A DNA stretch of 64,000 nucleotides from Diorhabda sublineata (lineage: Eukaryota > Arthropoda > Insecta > Coleoptera > Chrysomelidae): contig NW_026614273.1 of assembly GCF_026230105.1 (NCBI RefSeq), forward strand, positions 108,261-172,260. Reading direction: 5' to 3'. Positions 10,138-20,890 of this stretch are shown here, piece after piece. Within the stretch, counting starts at the first letter, position 1, and every line of letters begins with the position of its first letter. Under the pieces are notes generated by a model. The model did no database searches, was not told the origin of the DNA, and saw only the letters and a list, made by a program, of their open reading frames with translations. The translations under genes were made by a program, and so were the position numbers.

Positions 10138-12071
10138 TGTGTCAGAACAATACGAGGATCTTTTCTATCATTTATTTATTGTGCAGAAATACCACAGTTC
10201 ATTTGAATGATCTTTATCTTGCAATTCCATAAGGTAGGTACTCCAAAACTACTAAAGGTCCCCATGTGAATTCATTCAAACGCTCCTATTATATCAATCA
10301 TTATATACAGGTAAATATTTAAAAAAAAAATGTGTTGTTGGGGATTGTTTTATCAAATTTCCAAAAATATTTCCTAAATGATAGAATCACTGCAAAAATC
10401 TTCAAAGCCGGGTAGATGCTGTTCTCTTGTTGCTACTTCAATAATATAATTCTTTTTTTGTAACTTGACATTCACAGACGTTACACTACAAATTTCCAGG
10501 CCCAGTTCAGATCAAGCTACCATAGCGAAATTAGTAAATATGTTAGAGTACATACAATTCTTTCTTATTAGAGGCCATTTTGGTAAATGAGAAATCACGC
10601 TGCTTTACCTAAAAATAAATTATTTGTAAACTACTTCCAGTATTGGTGTAGTGCTTATACTTGTTATTAAAAAAGATATTCAAACACTTGCCAACACCTT
10701 AAAAGCATATTCATCAACATGAAACATTGTGTTGTATACGTGAGTATTTTTATCAAATTACTTAGTTAAAGGTGTAGAAAATGTGAAAAATAATTGTACA
10801 TACCTACTATAAGAATCAAAATTTTAAAAATTTATACATTTTCAGTCAAAATTTACTTCATTACATAAACTACATTCACTTAATCTTCACGTATAAAACT
10901 TAAACATAAGTAAGTTTTCCAACTAGATACCAATTCCGTTTCTAACATTATAATGAATTCCGAAGTTCCTTTGTTTGAAACTTTGGTTTACTTTGACCTT
11001 GGACGTATAAAAAACATTAGCCCAGCTGGCATGTTTGAATATAACTGAAGCCAACTTACAGTAAACCTCAATGTTGTCAAATTTTACAAATTATTTGTTT
11101 ATTATCTGGATGCATGTTACGTTTCAAAAATATTTATTTATACATCGTAATATTATTAAAAACCAATAAGAATTGGCTCTATTTCTCACTAAATTTGGTT
11201 AATGGACAATATTTCCCACAATTGATCTAAACAAAGATCAAGAAAATAATTTTGGCGAGAATGTTTATGAAAAAATATAAGCTAGGCAACATTGCTACGT
11301 AACTGTATTCATTTATGTTTTTGTTTTATCTAGCATAGAATGTTTGAAAGAAATAATATCAAATACTAGTTTTATTTGAATACAAATTTACTATACACAT
11401 GTACCAACAAATCTTCGAGACAAACATATAGGTTTTTAATGAGGATATGCTTATTTATTATAATTATTAGTCAATTTAAGTCAAAAACAAGATGAAAGTA
11501 ATGTGAAAACAAAAAACAAAGGCTAATAGATTAGCCTGGCCAGCAACTTCAGTACTTTCATCAAGTTGAAGTGAAAAGTTTGTTTTATTTAAACTGTAAT
11601 AGTGAATTTGACCGATTTTTTTTTGCTTCCTTCTCAGTGAATGAAACTTCAGATTCTAACCTACAGAGTGTTCTGTTCCTTTTTTAGCTATCAACATGAA
11701 TAGGCTGTAGGATGCAAATGTAGCTTGTCTATTTTTCTCACCAGAAATTGATGTTTTCGTTATTGAGTTTGACTTTAAGAATTCTTTTTCTTTGTACTGA
11801 AAGAAATACATATGTTTTTTTTTTTGTGAAAAGTCTTTACAGTTTTGAAGGTTTCATACTCTCATCAGCAAATACTTCGAAACATAAAACACACTGAGGT
11901 AGCAGGTTGTCATCTGTGTCAGTAACCACAAAAACCATATTTCAAATAATCAGCAATGTACTTATGGTTCGATTTTGCCTTCTTAGGGACTTCTTTTAAA
12001 AATTCTAAACTAGCCTAATAAAAATAAGTTTTGCATTGAGATGTTTATTATTATAAATTATTAATAAATGA
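10138..12071 (+). repeat. Repeat block R, copy 2
   Basis: Near-identical to 1-1927, with GTCAGAAC instead of GTTAGAAC at the start. It ends at TAATAAATGA and continues into the gene X region instead of the partial R repeat. It contains the second hAT fossil. Confidence 0.85.
11519..11993 (-). pseudogene. hAT transposase remnant, R block 2
   Basis: Same ZBED5-like pieces as at 1380-1852 (YIADYLKYGF..., LDESTEVAGQANLL), with a slightly longer T tract at about 11818. Confidence 0.68.
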
Positions 12072-12284
12072 ATTTTGTCTTATCACTTGTTTTTAAATAA
12101 GTATTTTTAAGGCAATTACCATTTAACCAATCTAATCACTTTGTACAAATTAAACATTATATGTGCAAATCGAACTAAACGAGTAATGGAGAACTGTTCT
12201 GAAAAGTTTTGATTGTATGTGACTTGGTTGAGATATTATAGATTATAAGGGAGACTAGCTAAAACGTTCAAATAAGATGTGAGA

Positions 12285-12474
12285 ATGCTTATCGTTTGAA
12301 ACGTAAATGAAAATGATTTCTTTCTGAACTTGATTGATACAATCATACCTAATTTAGAATTGTATAAGTATGGAGAATTGGAAAATGGAGCCGAAGATAC
12401 CTCCAATAATGATCTTTAACTCGAATGGATACAATTATGGAATAAACGTTTGATTGAATGGAAAAGTGTTGATT
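12285..12474 (+). pseudogene. Gene X exon A remnant (plus)
   Basis: Plus-strand relic of the same exon as at 8010-8250, with GELENGAEDTSNND..., EWIQLW and KRLIEW-like pieces and frame breaks. It is followed by exon B at about 12676-12860 in the expected order. Confidence 0.5.
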
Positions 12475-12675
12475 ATTTCATAAAGTACGCGAGGACAATT
12501 TGTGTGCTGCATTTACTACTACCTACTGCTACCACCACACTTACTATTATACTGTCTGACGCCGGTTTCGATGTACTCCTCTAGTTTCTATGTGATTTGT
12601 ACAAAACAAACAAAATATTACTACGTATAATTTGATATCAAATGGTTATTTGATTGAATTAGTAACTCACTAAAG

Positions 12676-12860
12676 GTATTGAAGAAAATATGTAATTTGA
12701 TCCATTTGGTCGAAAGATACAAAAAACTACAGGAAGAAGTGATTTATAAGATATCTACTGATTTTGGTATTTGTAATAACTGCAAATTATCAAAGGATTA
12801 TTTCTTAAAGGAAAGATTATCATTACTCTGACTGAATTAGAACAACTCTAAAATTCAGTG
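12676..12860 (+). pseudogene. Gene X exon B remnant
   Basis: The end reads TELEQL-like residues, then TTCAGTG|GTAAGTTC, a good splice donor. The better-preserved copy at 28117-28222 gives MYFNPFGLFLERKTTITQ and IELEQLPNSV before the same donor. This copy is enlarged by an internal insertion. Confidence 0.45.
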
Positions 12861-14259
12861 GTAAGTTCAATAATTACTCATCTTGTACTGGATACTGTGA
12901 ACAATTTGAAATTATTATTATAATTATTTTCTAGTTTATGCTCTTTGAAAAATAGCAAATGAATGCTCTCAAATTTTTTCGATAATAATATAATGGGAAT
13001 CGTATAGAACTGCTTTTGTTTCTTATAATTAAAAATCACATTGTTAACAGAAGTTAATTTGAAATTAGAATTTTCTCTATATAGAAAAATTGTTTCTGAT
13101 TTTGTATAATAGTGTTCGTTTCTATAATTGATCTTCACACAAATGTTTTTGTAATCCATTTACTTAACACACTTTATCTGTCTTGATTGAACTTCTCAGT
13201 GAATATGTAACTAAATCCTAATTTTAATGTACGGACAAAAATAATTATTGAAAATTGTAAAGTTATTTTGGTTTTCTAGAAAATCCCAGTGTGACAGATT
13301 TTGTATAGAAATTTTAAAACTTTGACTTATATTTTGTATTGATTGATGTCTTATACCTTGTTATTTTCAAACTAAAACTATTTAGATGATGTTTCTGTTT
13401 GCCAATGAACAAGAGAATTGTTCAGAAAATGGGAAAGTTTTGAAATTAAGAAAAAGAAAGATCGTTTTAGTTCCATAAAAGGTTATTAGTTTTTCAACTA
13501 GAAATATTCAGACAATTTAAAACAAAATATGCTCCAGTTTCAACAACTAGGCCACGTAAGGATTCAGATTCCTATATCAAAATGAATCATTTATTGAGAT
13601 CTCTCTGTGGTAAAGCATTGTCGGTCGAATATAAAATCACCCTGTATTTACTGAGTTATATTTAGATTATGTAAATTCCAAAGATAATAATAATCTTTTT
13701 GTATTTACTCAACCTCTAAACAGAACTAAATTTGTTTATTTCAAAGAAGATCTGTGTATATTTTAGGATTTAGCCTTACTTCGTTTATTTTATATGTATG
13801 TTTTAATACAATTTCATTGTTGCTCTATTTTATACTGTTCACTCCTTTATTGTATGAGCAGCTTGAAATTGTTGTCACTATAGACTTGGGCTCTTTGAAA
13901 AATAGCAAATGAATGCTCTCAAATTTTTTCGATAATAATATAATGGGAATCGTATAGAACTGCTTTTGTTACTTGCCATTTTTCTTGATTAAAAAATTTC
14001 TTATAATTAAAAATCACATTGTTAACAGAAGTTAATTTGAAATTAGAATTTTCTCTATATAGAAAAATTGTTTCTGATTTTGTATAATAGTGCTCGTTTC
14101 TATAATTGATCTTCACACAAATGTTTTTGTAATCCATTTACTTAACACACTTTATCTGTCTTGATTGAACTTCTGAGTGAATATGTAACTAAATCAAAAT
14201 AATTATTGAAAATTGTGAAGTTATTTTGGTTTTCTAGAAAATCCCAGTGTGACAGATTT

Positions 14260-14448
14260 TGTTGTAATATTAGTTTCTTCTATAGTATAAATAAAAGAAA
14301 TTTATACAGGTTCTTCTATACTTTTATTATATTAGAAGTAAAACTACACAAAATGACTTGAATCTGAAAGTAACCATTTTTTTTTATCTTTTCTTGACAT
14401 AATAATCATCCTTGCCAACTTAACAACGTTCAGTAATTTTTTACAACA
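14260..14448 (-). repeat. Copia 3' LTR, minus copy, unit 1
   Basis: 189 bp, TGTTGTAA...TTACAACA. It is preceded by GATTT on the plus strand (target-site duplication) and followed by CTACCCCTT, the complement of the purine-rich tract. Confidence 0.9.
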
Positions 14449-14465
14449 CTACCCCTTAAACCAGC

Positions 14466-14722
14466 AATTAATTTTGACCAATATTTTTAGTACAAAAAAT
14501 ATGCTTGGGATTATGCAGCCCTTTTGTTAAAAGATCTGTTACCATTTTTTCAGTAGGCATGTATTTAATTTCAACCAAATTTTTTTTCAATTACTTCCCT
14601 TACAAAATGGTACTTAGTGTCTATATGTTTAGTTCTGTTATGGTAAACAGGGTTTTTTAACAATTTTTGTGCACTTTGGCTGCCATTGAAAAGAATTACG
14701 GGCTTAGTCTCACAAAACTCAT
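14466..14722 (-). pseudogene. Copia RNase H tail remnant
   Basis: Minus-strand coding of the last RNase H part (FLNEFCETKPVILFNGSQSA..., HIDTKYHFVRE, ADLLTKGLHNPKH), out of frame with RT because of the shared internal deletion. An extra base in the T tract near 14583 breaks it further. Confidence 0.78.
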
Positions 14723-15805
14723 TTAAAAAACCACTAACAAATATGGCTTCAATTTTAAACCGACTTCAATAGGAGTCAAAACAGTTTTAGCATCACCTAA
14801 CTTGAAACGCTCTAATAATTCTAAAATATAGTTCCTCTGATTAACTTTAATCATATTGTTTTGTTTGTCAAAATCAATATTTAAACCTAAAAAATATTTG
14901 ATTAGCCCCAAGTCTTTAATTTTAAATTGTTTTGACAATTCCTGTTTGAAGTTGGTTTTAAAAACTGAGGAATTTGAACAAATTAAAAAATCATCAACAT
15001 AAAGGGCCACTAGAATTATAAATTTGTCCTTGTTTTGGAAAAATATACGTGGTTCAAAACTTGATTGCTGAAAACCTAAGTCTTTTAAGACATTTTTTAC
15101 TTTAATATTCCAAATTCTGGAGGATTGCTTTAATCCATATATAGCCTTTTTTAATAAACATACTTTATTTTCATTATTTTTTAGAATAAACCCCTCAGGT
15201 TGCACCATGTAAATTTCTTCATCCAAGTTTCCGTTTAAAAATGCAGTTTCTACTTCTAAGTGGTCAATATCTAAACTTAATTCTACAGATAAAGCAAACA
15301 ATATTCTTATTGTAGAGTATCTAACTACAGGTGAAAAAGTTTCAAAATAATCTATACCAAAGGTTTGTGTGAAACCCTTTGCAACTAGCCGTGCTTTATA
15401 TCGTATTTCATTATTTGAATTCCTTTTTAAACAAAACACCCACTTATTTTGCACAACATTTTTGTTTGATGGACGGTCTACTAAAATCCATGCCTCATTT
15501 TTCATTAATGATTCGTACTCTCGTTCCATTGCTTTTTCCCAATTTCTTCTGTCACTTCTTGACATCGCTTCATCTACGGTCTTTGGATCTTGCATTTCAT
15601 TATAAGTTTCCTTATTCATCACATTGTATGAAATGTAACCTTCATAATTTCTTTTCTTTGACACCCTTCCTGATCTGGTTACAATTTCTTGATCATTAAT
15701 TTCCTCAAAGTTTTCACCTCCAGTTTCTTCTGGAATTTCATTTTCTTCTTCATTGATATTATTATTTGATCCTCCACCTTCTTCATTTATGTCACTATCA
15801 TCCAC
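14723..15805 (-). pseudogene. Copia reverse transcriptase (360 codons)
   Basis: Acidic linker, then a complete RVT_2 domain with NKWVFCLKRN, ARLVAKGFTQ, VETAFLNGNL and the intact catalytic box YVDDFLIC. The C-terminal end runs into the RNase H deletion and stops at KPYLLVVF. A TAA in the linker separates it from the integrase frame. One substitution (SFEPRIFF against SFEPCIFF) distinguishes it from unit 2. Confidence 0.9.
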
Positions 15806-15817
15806 TCCAGGTTTAGT

Positions 15818-16919
15818 TTATGTTTGTAGGTCAACAGTAATTGCTGAATCAGGATCTGAGTTGCTAGTTTCAGCCTTACAATTATTTATATTTTTAAAAG
15901 GTTGATTCAGAAATTCATTAAATTTTACATTACGACTTACAATAATTTTATCTGTATCTGTATCTAGAATTCTATAAGCTTTTCTATTTTCACTGTATCC
16001 CACCATAATACCTGTTTTTGCTCTTTTCTCTAGTTTAGATCTTTTTTCTTTTGGAATGTAAACAAAAGCCTGAGAACCAAATGTAATGAAATATGATAAA
16101 TCAGGTTTCTTTCCAATCCATAACTCATAAGGTGTCTTTTCTTTACTTTTAGTATGTAGTCTATTAGAAATGTAGTTAGCATTTGTTACTGCTTCCCCCC
16201 AATATTTATGGGGTAAATTAGTATCTAATAACATACACCTTGCCGATTCCATCAATGTTCTATTTTTCCTCTCCGACACACCATTTTGCTCTGGACAATA
16301 TGGTGCAGTCGACTGAAAGCTTATACCAAAACTTTTGAGTAGCTTCTGCACAGCTACCCCTGTATATTCCCCTCCATTATCACTTCTAAATGTTTTTGGA
16401 TAGACCCCAAAAATATTTTTGACTTCTAGAATGAATTCCTTTAGTTTAATATATACTTCATCTTTAGATTCTAACAAATAAAGTGTGGTATATCTTGAAA
16501 AATCATCAGTTAAAGTCAAAAAATATTTATTTTTACCAACAGTAGGGGTTCTCATAGGTCCACATATATCACTATGGATTATATCAAGAACTTTAAACGT
16601 CTTACTTTCTGATTTTTTAGGAAAAGATTTCCTCATTAATTTACCTTCAATACAAGTGACACATTGTTTTTTCTGACCACAATCATTTATTTTTATGACC
16701 TAAACGTCTATGCCATGTATGTATATAATTATTCATTTCCTCACACATTTTTACAATATTTACTTTTTCTGAAAACGTGTTTAATTTATATAAACCATTA
16801 CAGTATTTTCCTGTGGCTATAATAGAATTATTAATTTCTATATAATTACAATCATCAAACTTTATGTTATAACCAGTTTTTGTAATTTTAGACACCGAAA
16901 ACAGATTAAACTTATGCAT
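15818..16919 (-). pseudogene. Copia integrase, split by 53-bp deletion
   Basis: The catalytic core is complete: HSDICGPM, FRSDNGGEYTG and SERKNRTLMESAR (D, D, E). The upstream zinc domain (HTWHRRLGH) is in another frame because 53 bp, present in unit 2 at about 53437-53489, are missing near 16697. Confidence 0.9.
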
Positions 16920-17872
16920 TTACCTGAAATTTCTGTTTTTACTAAAATATCACCTTTACCTTTGACTTGCATTTCCTGTTCATTTGCAACTATAATTTTA
17001 TTTAACTTTGAATAGTCCAATTTAATAAATAATTCTGGATTATTTGACCTGTGACTTGTAGCCCCTGAATCAATATACCATTCTAGATTATTTTTACTGT
17101 TACCGGAAACATTGAAACAAAAAACTGAGTCAGACAACTCATCACCTTCAACAGTTACTTTGGCATGTTGCTTTCCCTTATTTCTGTCTTTCTTCATGAA
17201 AAAACAATCTTTTTTGTAGTGACCTTTTCTATGACAATAATAACATTCTATTTTTTCTTTCATCTTCTTCGAAAACTTTTTATTTGTGTTTAATGCCGTC
17301 TCTGTTGAACTGGTATCTTCTTTTCTTTTATACTCATCCATTAGTTTTCCCTTTACATATTCAAGAGTCAATTCATCATCTGGCCCAGCATCTAATGCTG
17401 TTACTAATGTGGAATAACTTTCTGGCAATCCACCTAACAATAATGCAGCTACATGGAAATACTTAATAGTCTCACCAACTCCTCGTAGTCTTTCAACTAA
17501 TTCTAGTATTTCTTTAATGTATTCATGCATTGGTTTATTTTCAAGTCTAGACTGATACAGCTTCCTCAATAAATACAACTTGTTACTTAAATTATTTCTT
17601 TCATGTACCTTTTGCAGTTCATTCCACATTTCTTTCGCATTCTTGCATTTATAAATGTGTGCTATTTGATTGTCTTCGATACTTAATGAAATTGTAGATT
17701 GTGCTTTTTCATCTTTACGTTTCCATTCAACAGATGGTTCATTTGGTATTGCCTCTTCTACAACAGACCAATTTCCTTCTCGTGTAAGCAACATTTTAAT
17801 TCTAAATTTCCAATTTTGATAATTGTTGTTGTCTAATCTGGCGAAAGTAAACTTTACACTTTCAGATTCCAT
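16862..17872 (-). pseudogene. Copia gag-protease with natural start
   Basis: Starts MESESVKFTFARLDNNNYQ, typical of the DUF4219/UBN2 Copia gag. It then carries a zinc knuckle (CYYCHRKGHYKKDC) and protease WYIDSGATSH. A 40-bp deletion with short flanking homology shifts the frame after ISGKCISL, so the frame ends out of phase. The + copies keep those 40 bp. Confidence 0.9.
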
Positions 17873-17973
17873 TTCTGCTTTTAATTTGCTTTACAAGCCA
17901 AGCCGGCACGCCTTATTTTTTAGGTTAGCTTTTATACTTTACTTTGAAATTAACTGAAGCTTATTAAATCTGG

Positions 17974-17988
17974 CCTGGGCCCATAATC
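17974..17988 (-). promoter_or_regulatory. Primer-binding site, half-tRNA-iMet type
   Basis: Directly inside the 5' LTR the minus strand reads GATTATGGGCCCAGG. It pairs with the anticodon-loop part of initiator Met tRNA (CTGGGCCCATAACC) with one mismatch. Drosophila copia is known to use this internal tRNA-iMet region as primer. Confidence 0.75.
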
Positions 17989-18171
17989 TGTTGTAATATT
18001 CGTTTCTTCTATAGTATAAATAAAAGAAATTTATACAGGTTCTTCTATACTTTTATTATATTAGAAGTAAAACTACACAAAATGACTTGAATCTGAAAAG
18101 TAACCATTTTTTTTTTGACATCATAATCATCCTTGCCAACTTAATTGCTGGGTTACGCTCAGTAATTTTAT
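17989..18171 (-). repeat. Copia 5' LTR, right end truncated
   Basis: Matches the 189-bp LTR up to CAGTAATTTT and then joins TATATATAGAAAAATTG, a more upstream part of the target block. The terminal TTACAACA and the adjacent target site are lost. Unit 2 keeps the intact end at 54968. Confidence 0.85.
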
Positions 18172-19255
18172 ATATAGAAAAATTGTTTCTGATTTTGTAT
18201 AATAGTGCTCGTTTCTATAATTGATCTTCACACAAATGTTTTTGTAATCCATTTACTTAACACACTTTATCTGTCTTGATTGAACTTCTCAGTGAATATG
18301 TAACTAAATCCTAATTTTAATGTACGGACAAAAATAATTATTGAAAATTGTAAAGTTATTTTGGTTTTCTAGAAAATCCCAGTGTGACAGATTTTGTATA
18401 GAAATTTTAAAACTTTGACTTATATTTTGTATTGATTGATGTCTTATACCTTGTTATTTTCAAACTAAAACTATTTAGATGATGTTTCTGTTTGCCAATG
18501 AACAAGAGAATTGTTCAGAAAATGGGAAAGTTTTGAAATTAAGAAAAAAGAAAGATCGTTTTAGTTCCATAAAAGGTTATTAGTTTTTCAACTAGAAATA
18601 TTCAGACAATTTAAAACAAAATATGCTCCAGTTTCAACAACTAGGCCACGTAAGGATTCAGATTCCTATATCAAAATGAATCATTTATTGAGATCTCTCT
18701 GTGGTAAAGCATTGTCGGTCGAATATAAAATCACCCTGTATTTACTGAGTTATATTTAGATTATGTAAATTCCAAAGATAATAATAATCTTTTTGTATTT
18801 ACTCAACCTCTAAACAGAACTAAATTTGTTTATTTCAAAGAAGATCTGTGTATATTTTAGGATTTAGCTTTACTTCGTTTATTTTATATGTATGTTTTAA
18901 TACAATTTCATTGTTGTTCTATTTTATACTGTTCACTCCTTTATTGTATGAGCAGTTTGAAATTGTTGTCACTATCGACTTGGGCTCCCTTGTGGTGGTT
19001 ATTCCGAAACCCGATTGGAGTGTCCCACATACTTTTTCAAGCTGGATCCATATTAAGCATATTTGCTTTCGAAAGTATACCAGCGGGGCAGTGTCATTCA
19101 AACTATTACCAACCATAGAGGCATGTATAGGATGAACCGATTGAGTATCGGTATAATAACAGCTCCTTCTGTAATGTTGATGAGGTGAGTGAGAACTGTA
19201 TCCCAGACTACTCTAATTTCTCTAATCTCTATTTGTTTCCCCTGTTATATGTGAA
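18172..19255. other. Target-block continuation and unassigned coding-like stretch
   Basis: 18172-18390 repeats about 13070-13310, and the following sequence repeats 13310-13890. From about 18985 the sequence is unique to this place. Near 19000-19185 plus-strand frames give PLWWLFRNPIGVSHILFQAG and, one frame over, GMYRMNRLSIGIITAPSVML, before a donor-like GATGAG|GTGAGT. This may be a decayed exon of a membrane protein; stops interrupt it and I assign no function. Confidence 0.5.
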
Positions 19256-19355
19256 TTTTATTTTTTTATTTAAGGATAAGGCTGAAACTGTTGAAATTAG
19301 GCATAAAAAATGATTTGCATAAAATTAATAAAAAAAAAATGATTTTATAACAAAC

Positions 19356-19361
19356 TTTATT
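19356..19361 (-). promoter_or_regulatory. Polyadenylation hexamer of ZCWPW-like gene
   Basis: AATAAA on the minus strand, about 95 bp downstream of the stop codon of the ZCWPW-like gene. Confidence 0.65.
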
Positions 19362-19455
19362 GAGAAAATTAACAAATTTTTATCAAAAATTAGAACGAAC
19401 ATTTTTCCTTCAAATCACGACACCATCACTCAAAAGTATCTTTCTGCTATTCTCC

Positions 19456-20890
19456 TCATATTTCATCCTCCTTCTCTTCTTCATCCTCCTCTACTTCTTG
19501 CTCCTCTTCTTCTTCTTCTTCGTAGTCTTCCGCCGAAGATTCCGTCTCATCACCCAACTTCGCGCGTTTCTTTTGTTTACCGCCGCCATCCTCACTCGCG
19601 TATCTCTGTCGCTTCGTGTTTCTCGAAGATTTCGCATATCTATATATGAAGCTGTACTTTTTCAGTCTGTCGAGCAGCTTCATTTCGACGGCTTCTTTAG
19701 CCTGTTTGACGGCTACGTCCATCCTGAGTTTGAGTTTATTGAATTTATCTTTCAGCACAAGGTTATCGTCGATATTTTTCAAGAACGGTTTCAAATTTTC
19801 GGCCTTCACCCAAGATCTAGTCACCGCGTCGGAATCGAAAAATGTCACGTGGTAGTGCGTCTGAAAATAATCGTTATCCCTCAATACACAGTGTAACTAA
19901 CTCCATAGATCCAATACCTTGTGTCGTTTCAAGAATTTTATCAAAATATATTACGAAAAAAAGTCGATTAATCACCCTGTATATGGCCATCAAAATTTAC
20001 AAATTAAAAAAATATAAAGCTGTATACTAGTTTACAAATTTCCCACTCTCCATTTTCAGTTGATAAAAAGAATCGCACTCTATTTAAGGTAACTTGAAAT
20101 TTATTTCGATTTCCACTCCAAATGAAATATTGGAATAAGTAAACAAATCACCCTGTATACCCTGTATACATGTACGTGACATGAACTAAAAAAATGGTAC
20201 TTACAACACTAACCTAATGAAAGTAACCAAGAGAAATATTAGACTTACCGGTTCTAAGGAATCTTTCAAGCAAAAATAATTCTCGATTTCCGGATCATCT
20301 TCCACCATAGCCGGCCACCATGGATAACCTTCGATTTTCGCCCAGACGATGCTACCCGCGTTATATTTATTAAATATCATCAGCTCCTTTTCTTTATCGT
20401 CGATCGATTGTTCCTTGATTTCGCATCTATTATACCTCCCATCTGGATTCATCCAACAATACCATTTGTCAGGTAGATCCAGGGGATCTTTCACGTCGGG
20501 CAGGTATCTATACTTATCGCAAGAGTCGCAATACACGTAGAGACCGACGTTTCTGAATTCTTGAAGTAATCTCATTTTCTCGTAGAAGCTCTCGTTCAAA
20601 AAATCCATATGTTCCTCCTCTTTCGCATCTTTTCTGTTTAGAACTTCCTTGGAATTGGCGTCGCTACAGTTCATTGGTGGTGATGCATCGAACTTATCTG
20701 CAGGAGTCACGATAATCTTCGTATCGTTAGCATCTTTTTCCTCCTTTGGAGCTTGGAGCGATACCGTTGAGTTTTGGTTTTGATAAGTTTGTTTTTTCTT
20801 CTCCTTAACCATTTTCAACCAGTTATTGAATTTTGTCACTACCAAATTTTTGTAATACAAATTGGTTTCTTTACTCAAAGTCGACGGCAT
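19456..20890 (-). CDS. CW-type zinc finger and PWWP domain protein (ZCWPW-like), two exons
   Basis: Exon 1 is 20890-20249 (214 codons, ending LEP before GTAAGT). Exon 2 is 19860-19456, following TTATTTTCAG. The phase-0 join gives 348 residues. The CW zinc finger lies at about 118-158 (C121, C124, C145, C156; W143). The PWWP domain starts at about 179 with IVWAKIEGYPWWPAMV and continues across the intron into THYHVTFF...SWVKAENLKPFL. A basic stretch (KRQR, KQKKR; about 297-315) and an acidic Glu/Asp tail (318-348) follow. ZCWPW1 proteins read H3K4me3 through CW and H3K36me3 through PWWP, and act in meiotic break repair with PRDM9 in mammals. Nuclear histone reading here is inferred from homology. 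The first CW Trp is Tyr (YVYC) and the second is Tyr (KYRYLP), so the aromatic cage is altered. The start follows TTTTAAA and no upstream exon is evident. Confidence 0.85.
19861..20248 (-). other. Intron of ZCWPW-like gene with repeated CACCCTGTATA motif
   Basis: 388-bp intron with GTAAGT donor and TTTTCAG acceptor. It contains ATCACCCTGTATA at about 19971 and 20147, the second followed by CCCTGTATAC. A related AAATCACCCTGTAT occurs outside the gene near 18730. These may be ends of a short mobile element, but the two intronic copies are direct rather than inverted. Confidence 0.55.

Larger units (their letters stand above)
12072..14259. other. Gene X relic region with 951-bp tandem duplication
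   Basis: Holds decayed exons A and B (listed separately), then a block starting CTCTTTGAAAAATAGCAAAT at 12940 that recurs at 13891. The second copy is interrupted by the - Copia at 14260. The first copy keeps the unoccupied target site (GACAGATTTTGTATAG near 13293-13309). A minus reading frame beginning MDYKNICVKINYRNEHYY occurs in both copies (93 and 72 codons). It is very AT-rich and unlike any family I know, so I do not call it a gene. Confidence 0.7.
14260..18171 (-). mobile_element. Ty1/Copia retrotransposon, minus copy, unit 1
   Basis: On the minus strand: 5' LTR (17989-18171, right end cut short), PBS, gag, protease, integrase, RT, RNase H tail, purine-rich tract and 3' LTR (14260-14448). 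Gag keeps its natural Met. Lesions: a 40-bp deletion in the region after protease, a 53-bp deletion in the integrase zinc domain, a stop between integrase and RT, and the RNase H deletion shared by all copies. The element interrupts the second copy of the 951-bp duplicated block. Confidence 0.93.

Noticed and set aside
12878..13159. 93-codon minus-strand frame beginning MDYKNICVK
   Set aside because: Very AT-rich, Asn/Lys/Phe-rich and without family resemblance. Its repetition follows from the 951-bp duplication. Kept only as a note.
18848..19135. Three overlapping frames near 18.9-19.1 kb
   Set aside because: Mutually overlapping in different frames and strands, with no clear homology. Described only as an unassigned coding-like stretch.
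19360..19896. 178-codon plus-strand frame opposite ZCWPW-like exon 2
   Set aside because: It is the antisense of the Glu/Asp-rich tail, giving a Phe/Leu-rich artefact. The minus strand has domain homology and splice sites.
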